A DNA stretch of 64,000 nt, taken from NCBI GenBank assembly GCA_907164885.2, contig OU015490.1:16328547-16392546 (forward strand), written 5' to 3'. The notes beneath the pieces were generated by a model. That model made no database searches, was not told the origin of the DNA, and saw only the letters and a list, made by a program, of their open reading frames with translations. The translations under genes were made by a program, and so were the position numbers. The stretch is from Dolomedes plantarius. Lineage: Eukaryota; Arthropoda; Arachnida; Araneae; Dolomedidae. Shown here piece after piece: positions 58,253-64,000 of this stretch (position 1 is the first letter of the stretch; each line of letters opens with the position of its first letter).

Positions 58253-59689
58253 TGAGTATGCATACGTAAACGATTTTGATGCTTGTCAGATTATTTATCG
58301 GTATCGGACACTTTTAGAGACTAGAGGATAAAGTCCGTTAAAGTATGAATAATTTGGATAAATTTTCTAGAACAAATATTGAGAAATGGTATTTATTTTG
58401 AATTTGTGTACGTGAACCATTTTGTCGTTTGTTAGACATTACCATCGAATGCATTTCAAGTCTAGATAAAAGTAGCAGAAAACAAGTGGAACTTTGTAGT
58501 TCAAATTTTGTTCATTTTTAGTGTACGTACGTGAACGATTTTGCCGCATGTTAGACTACCACCATGGGGTACATTTACAGCCTGGATAAAGTTCATAAAA
58601 GCAGCAGAAGTTCGACGGAATTCGCACCGCATGAAGTAAATGGGCAGGAACGTAACCTCGACGAAAAATATTAACGTCTTGCCCAGACTATATTGCTTTA
58701 AAACATCCTCACCTTTGGAATCATTTTTCAAAGTGTAATTAGGATTACGGGATGTTCTAGAAGGTGTACCCGAGTGATGTGATAAATTATGACGCTCCTA
58801 TTCCAAATCATATATGCACACTGTAGAGGCGAACCTTTACATAAATAGAACGAAGAAGTTTCGTTCTTGCTTCGGGAACAACCGAGTTCGGCCGAATGAT
58901 CGAAATTATTTCTTTCTTTTTTCTTTTTTTTCGGTGAGTATATGCTCGAACACTTTCTGGAGCCGCCAGTTAGGCTAATCACACCAGATACATTTACATC
59001 ATTAATAAAACATTAAAAGAACGAAAAGTTCACGTGCGAAAAAGGAGTTTCACGAGGCACCTCCGGTAGCTGGGAACGAAAAAAAAAAGAGTGCAAATTA
59101 AAAAAAAAAAAGAAAAAAAAGAAGAAAAGAAGAACTCTGTTAACACGTGAAAGGCGTCCTCTGGGTAATAGTCCCGCACTGCCGGTGGAACTTCGCTAGG
59201 AAGAGTGTTTCGTGAAGTGTTTCTGCCAATGCAGGAGCACCCTTCCAACGCTAAACTATCCGCGCACGCGACTACACGTTGAGATTGCGACGGATCCGAG
59301 TTCGAAAATCCGCTTCTTTTTTTCTTTTTTTTTTTTTCGTTCCTTTTTACCGAACGCTAAATGTGAAAAGATCACGCTATTATGAATTCCCAAACAATGC
59401 ATTTGAGTGTGGAATCTGATTCGTGCCTGTCAGGCTGGAACTCCCCCCCCTGTGCGTGAATCCAGTCAGCACAAATTCCTCTTTGATTTATTTCATTCTG
59501 CTTTTCTCGAATTTTTACGCACGCACTTCTGTCCCGCGAAGCATCTATGTATAAGTGGCCCGAACCATTATAATTTTATAAACTGCAGGAACCGCTGGGT
59601 TTTCCCAAATTAGTATAAACATTGTAGCTAATGTATCCTGTCACATAATGACATGGGCGGACTCATGGGAAGGGTGCTGCTCTGTGATG
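58253..59689. other. Unassigned sequence
   Basis: GTACGTGAACSATTTTG recurs near 58407 and 58523, suggesting an old duplication of about 115 bp. No gene recognised. Confidence 0.45.
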
Positions 59690-60125
59690 TTCGTAGCGCC
59701 ATCTAGTGGGGAAGCTGCGAATGATTATCAAAAAACTGTATGGTCGGAATTTATAAAACGATTACAAACGATTGCCAGTTCCCAGCAATATTTTATAAGC
59801 TGCAAAAGATGCCCATTTCATGCAAATTTGTCCAGACGGAGTTGATGTATAATCGCTTCCCATCATTTTACAAGTTTTCCTACTTTAATGTTATCACTGT
59901 ATGTTCATAGCGACATCTGTCGGGGAAATCATGAAAGAAAAACATTGTCGAAATTCCGCTAATAATAAGTCAGAGCCTCCACACAGAATTTTCGAAGGCT
60001 ATCAAGACAGCAGAATTTGAAAATAAGTAAAATTTACCTTAGGTAAAGAATCAAAATTTTTTTTCTTGATAAAGTTATTTTAAGGGGATGTTTCATTAGA
60101 TGTCTATAGCGCCATCTATTGGAGA
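59690..60125. repeat. Three spaced CTCF-like motifs in a degenerate ~205-bp periodicity
   Basis: GCGCCATCTAGTGGG (59696), GCGACATCTGTCGGG (59910) and GCGCCATCTATTGGA (60109), spaced 214 and 199 bp, each after a GTTC/TCT-ATAG-like lead. The inverse of the first, CCCACTAGATGGCGC, fits the conserved core of the CTCF insulator motif. The periodicity suggests diverged tandem units; binding is not shown. Confidence 0.45.
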
Positions 60126-60151
60126 ATATACTAACGCGCAAGCATGCTTAA

Positions 60152-60393
60152 CCCTTTTAGGGGCAACAACCTCCACCGTTTGCATAGTGCAGATTTTTCC
60201 CCCCATTGCTTTTAACCTACAGAATCTTGAAAAAATTACCAATTAAAGGTTGCAAAATGTTTTTACTTCTTTAAACTGATAACAGATGGCAGTACTAACC
60301 ATTTTTCTGCCCATTTAACTGGAATACATTGAATGCAAGTGAAAAAAGACTAGATTTAGGCGTTTGCACTGTGCAAACGACGCCCTTAAACGG
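60152..60393. mobile_element. TTAA-flanked MITE, 242 bp
   Basis: Ends CCCTTTTAGGGGC and, inverted, CCGTTTAAGGGC, with TTAA at 60148-60151 and 60394-60397, the piggyBac-type signature. Inner blocks GTTTGCATAGTGCA and, inverted, GTTTGCACAGTGCA also pair. Confidence 0.75.
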
Positions 60394-60682
60394 TTAAGAG
60401 GAGTTTTTAAACAAAGGCTCTACGACTTTTCATTATGCTGTTCACTGTAAAAAAACTGAATGCTTTCGAATTAGATTAAAATTAGGCGACTCGGGAACTC
60501 TTTACTCACTCGCGACTTATCGGTCGTGAAAAATAGAAGCTAGTTACAAGATTTCACCTCAGCGAAGTCGTAAAATAATTCCGTATCAATCACCAGTCCA
60601 TTCGCGTTATTCGTATGTTCTAGAATCGGATTGAATTTCATCTTTTTCTTAAAGGAAGATCTGACGGCAGAATTACGGACCT

Positions 60683-60815
60683 GGAGCTACCGAGTGGGCA
60701 GCAAGTCGAATTTCGTCATTGTGAGTGCTGTCCGGTTCGAATCCCAACAAGTGCTTTCTACATGAGGTTTGTGGGTGGAAGGAGGCTACGATCCCACCAG
60801 ATGTCGTCCTTGGAG
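60683..60815 (+). mobile_element. tRNA-derived SINE, truncated and diverged
   Basis: B-box segment CCGGTTCGAATCCCAACAAG and GAGGTTTGTGGGTGG, ACGATCCCACCAGATGTC match the SINE at 24344, but the tail is missing and the satellite fragment starts about 10 bp later. Confidence 0.65.
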
Positions 60816-60825
60816 ATGAAAAAAT

Positions 60826-61055
60826 TTTTACAATGTAGCGATGAAAAAAAATAAACTAAGGGCATCTTTATTTCTGAATGGTTGATCATTTGATTTTTTA
60901 TAGATTACCCTTAAAGTACAAAATAATGGGGTAAATTTCTTACACTTTAACAAGGAAAATAAATAAATAAATAATGTATGGGAATATTTGTTCTGAAAGG
61001 GTTCATTGTTTGTTCTCACATAGACCTCTCTTAAATTGTAAAATAATGGAGTAAT
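60826..61055. repeat. Displaced fragment of the ~115-bp satellite
   Basis: About 230 bp nearly identical to 43651-43882 (only a handful of differences), covering two units, 17 kb from the array. Confidence 0.92.
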
Positions 61056-62014
61056 AATAATTATAATATAATTTTTTCATATAATTTTTTCTCAAAATAA
61101 AAATTTTCGTGTCGTACGAATATTCAAACTGCTCCGGGCGCATTTCTAATTATCGTATTGCTTTGAAATTTAAGCTACTAGTAACCAATGAGCCTCACCC
61201 CTTCTACTGCATTAGGTAACGATAGACCCTTAATTGCTCGACATTTCTAAAAGGCGGCCCATTATAGGGACATGGCCTATTATAGGTGCATATACCTTAC
61301 ATCGTGTCCATCTTGACAAGAATTCTGCATATTTTGTGGCAAAAATTAATTAATTTTATTTTTTTAAATACTTTTCGCCAAGAGTTTTGAAACCTCTGTC
61401 AAACTCCAGCTAGATTTCTGTCCCTCGGCCTAAAAATTATCTACGATTTTATAATCTCGCAGGGCCCATAGGCAACGCAGAAAATTCCCGGCACCACCAC
61501 CGAAGATCTATCTACCACGATTCCAATAACAGCATTATTTCGAAATCGCTATCACCATGGCGTCCTTCGCCGAGCAGAGCACTTTTTTTCAACCCCTCGG
61601 ACGATTCCCTCACGCCCGAGTACCCTCCCGACATCTCGCCTCAGCTGTTCCCAGCTTCTCTCTCCTAGGATACCGCATCCCAAAGAATGAAACGTCTGAT
61701 TAGATGGATCCCCTATAGGGGACACGGGACTAAAAGGAAACAGCAAACATTTAACCTGCTCTTTCTCTTCCTCTCCCCCCGACAAACGGAGGATTAAACA
61801 GGGGGAAGAAGGTCAGTCTCTTGTCGACCCCAGGCCAAGCGTCTGTTTGCTGAATTTTCAGGTCCGCTGTACGTGAGGACCGTTTTAATACTTGGGTGTT
61901 TAGAGGGAGTGGAATCTAATACAGTAGTAATTACATTTGGCGAATTTACATAAGTTAGGAAGTACAGTGTTATAGAGAATTAACACTTCTTCCCTTACCT
62001 TGCGTATCTGTATC
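61056..62014. other. Unassigned sequence
   Basis: No gene or repeat copy recognised; 61440-61800 is GC-richer. Confidence 0.5.
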
Positions 62015-62137
62015 TTGAAGTGGCACTCTAAATAATTTCATTCAAACACAGTTCTTACACAAAAACAACGTTTATTCAACAATTTGCACATATATCTATT
62101 CTTTTCAACGTAAGCAAAGCCTACTACTAGTACAAGA

Positions 62138-62140
<3 letters not shown>
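62015..62140 (-). mobile_element. LTR fragment, minus strand, cut by (TA)n
   Basis: GAAGTGGCACTCTA, CAAACACA, AACGTTTATT and TTGCACATAT follow the order of the inverted LTR at 40727-41161. Similarity ends where the TA tract begins. Confidence 0.75.
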
Positions 62141-62713
<573 letters not shown>

Positions 62714-62716
<3 letters not shown>

Positions 62717-63330
62717 TCGGACCTCTATTTAACGAACCTCTATTTTGCGAACTTTTCCTTTTGAACCAAGAGCATTTTGTGAATTTCTTCGTAAAATAAC
62801 CTCCAAATAACGAAGTGCATTCTCTATTTAGCGAACTTTTTCTTGTGATCCAATATTTTTTTTTCTCCATATTTCTCAAAATATTTCTGAACATTTCAAA
62901 CTTATTCTTTCTTTTAACACATATAACACATTAACCTTCTTTTAACACATTCCGACGCGGTTTGCAGTTTGTAGAAAATACACCTGAAGGGGTTTTTGGT
63001 GCATTGCAAAGATGAGAGACGTATTATGAGAGAAATCACTTTTTCAAACAAAAGCTCAGACAAAATTAACAGACTTTATCGGTAATTAAATTTAAGGACG
63101 CATGTGGTAATGCATGCTTAAAATTACTTCTTATAATAAACGCGATAATGTCATTAAAATTCATTAATTTTAATATATTTTTTTAATCAAAAAGACAGTG
63201 TATTCCCGGACAATGTTTTCTTTTATTCCTGTTTTCCTTGCAGATTTCTGTTTGATGTGTAAGATATATAAAGCAAATAGACATTAATTTACAAAATAAA
63301 GGCGTGAGATCAATTACTTTTATTAATAAC
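62714..63330. mobile_element. Tigger-type non-autonomous element, copy 2 (one end lost)
   Basis: TIR CAGTCGGACCTCTATTTAAC at the TA tract; matches 33991-34694 in inverse orientation at both its start and its end. The other TIR is replaced by the ACTAGCTG element. Confidence 0.8.
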
Positions 63331-63421
63331 TAGCTGAAAACCCGCGCTTCGTTACGGAGTACATTCAAATTAAATACAACGGTAAATGTATGCAATTAAT
63401 GCCAAAAAAAATAAATATATA
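63331..63421 (+). mobile_element. Partial copy 3 of the ACTAGCTG element
   Basis: About 90 bp beginning ACTAGCTGAAAACCCGCGCT, lying between two Tigger-type elements. Confidence 0.6.
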
Positions 63422-63423
63422 TA

Positions 63424-64000
63424 CAGTCGAACCCAGTTATAACGAACTTCAAGGGACCAAAAATTTTGTTCGCTATATCCGAACCATTAAGAAAAATGTT
63501 AGAGTTGAACTGAAAAATGTTAGAGTATAACTCATTAGTTGCTATGTATATTCAATAATGATGTATTGAAAGTATCATAAAATCTATTAAAAATGATCAT
63601 TAATAACTAAAATCGATTACATTAAACTGACACAAAACTAATTAAATTAACTAAAAATGAATACAAATGGAAATAAATTCATTTTATCTTTAATAGTTGC
63701 TCACTGTTTCGACGCATTTTAAAAACATTTTATGAATTTCTTTGTTCAATACATCAAATGACTCCAACACTCTTTCTTCCACTGTATGTGTTGACAAAAA
63801 CTTATTAATTACACTCATCGCTGCTGTAGCATCTGAGATAGTGGAGATTTCGTCATTTAAATGCTCCTCTTCATCAGCATCAGAAGCAGAATCTTCGATT
63901 TCAGAATGATTCATTTTAATTTCTTCCGCAATATCTTCATTAGTCAGATTTTCACATGTAATGACTTCATCATCACATGTTTCGAACAATTGTATGTCAC
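63424..64000 (-). mobile_element. Tigger-type transposon, 3' end (continues past window)
   Basis: TIR CAGTCGAACCCAGTTATAAC at 63424, preceded by TA. A related inner repeat, AATTTTGTTCGCTATATCC, follows. The transposase frame inside runs off the right edge. Confidence 0.8.
63690..63998 (-). CDS. Tigger/CENP-B-like transposase, C-terminal end (5' end outside window)
   Basis: Open from the window edge to TAA at 63690-63692, about 102 codons, with no internal stop. It has the acidic linker (SEIEDSASDADEEEHLNDEI) followed by the helical tail TISDATAAMSVINKFLSTHT...LESFDVLNKEIHKMF typical of the end of Tigger-derived proteins after the DDE domain. Such enzymes act in the nucleus on TIRs with TA targets. 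The catalytic core lies outside the window. The real start cannot be given. Confidence 0.75.
   Translation of the reverse strand, partial: DIQLFETCDDEVITCENLTNEDIAEEIKMNHSEIEDSASDADEEEHLNDEISTISDATAAMSVINKFLSTHTVEERVLESFDVLNKEIHKMFLKCVETVSNY

Overview
The window is repeat-rich, non-coding DNA from an animal genome. It is AT-rich and crowded with long (TA)n microsatellites, eukaryotic transposons, LTR elements and tRNA-derived SINEs, with no operon structure. No host gene could be recognised. The mix of transposon families fits an invertebrate. An arthropod (possibly a chelicerate) is my best guess, because I remember relatives of the unusual transposase-like protein found here from arthropod genomes, but the species cannot be fixed from the sequence.

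Layout. 1-2.1 kb: the 3' end of a reverse transcriptase gene with an intact YIDD box, a structured repeat (family S), a (TA)n tract and a TTAA-flanked MITE with terminal inverted repeats (TIRs) of about 65 bp. 2.96-5.08 kb: a decayed DNA transposon with long TIRs encoding an uncharacterised DDE-like protein; a second copy lies at 31.9-34.0 kb. 5.3-21.6 kb: MITEs, SINEs, a Helitron-like element, many (TA)n tracts and much unassigned sequence. 21.6-24.2 kb: a piggyBac element with TTAA target duplication and TIRs but a broken transposase, followed by a SINE with a perfect 12-bp target duplication. 25-29 kb: repeat family E and tandem arrays. 29.7-36.2 kb: two inverted pogo-like elements bracketing Tigger-type fragments and the second copy of the uncharacterised transposon. 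36.3-44.6 kb: a solo LTR, then a satellite of about 115 bp units split by a young, gag-only LTR retrotransposon whose two 435-bp LTRs look identical. 44.7-46.7 kb: a polypurine tandem array. 46.8-64 kb: nested MITEs, foldback elements, SINE copies, a displaced piece of the satellite, the longest (TA)n tract and the end of a Tigger transposase gene that runs off the right edge.

The parts do not form one pathway. The window is a layered record of insertions: non-autonomous elements sit in or beside autonomous ones, and many element ends abut (TA)n tracts. The most interesting items are (1) the TIR-bounded element coding for an RNase H-like protein (FIDS, GDLK, CxxC, LPPLHIKLG and EEQGERFHQD motifs), (2) the S repeat, which carries two conserved hairpins with a covarying base pair and lies just downstream of the reverse transcriptase, and (3) the recent gag-only LTR insertion in the satellite. 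All assignments come from reading motifs by eye; no database search was possible.
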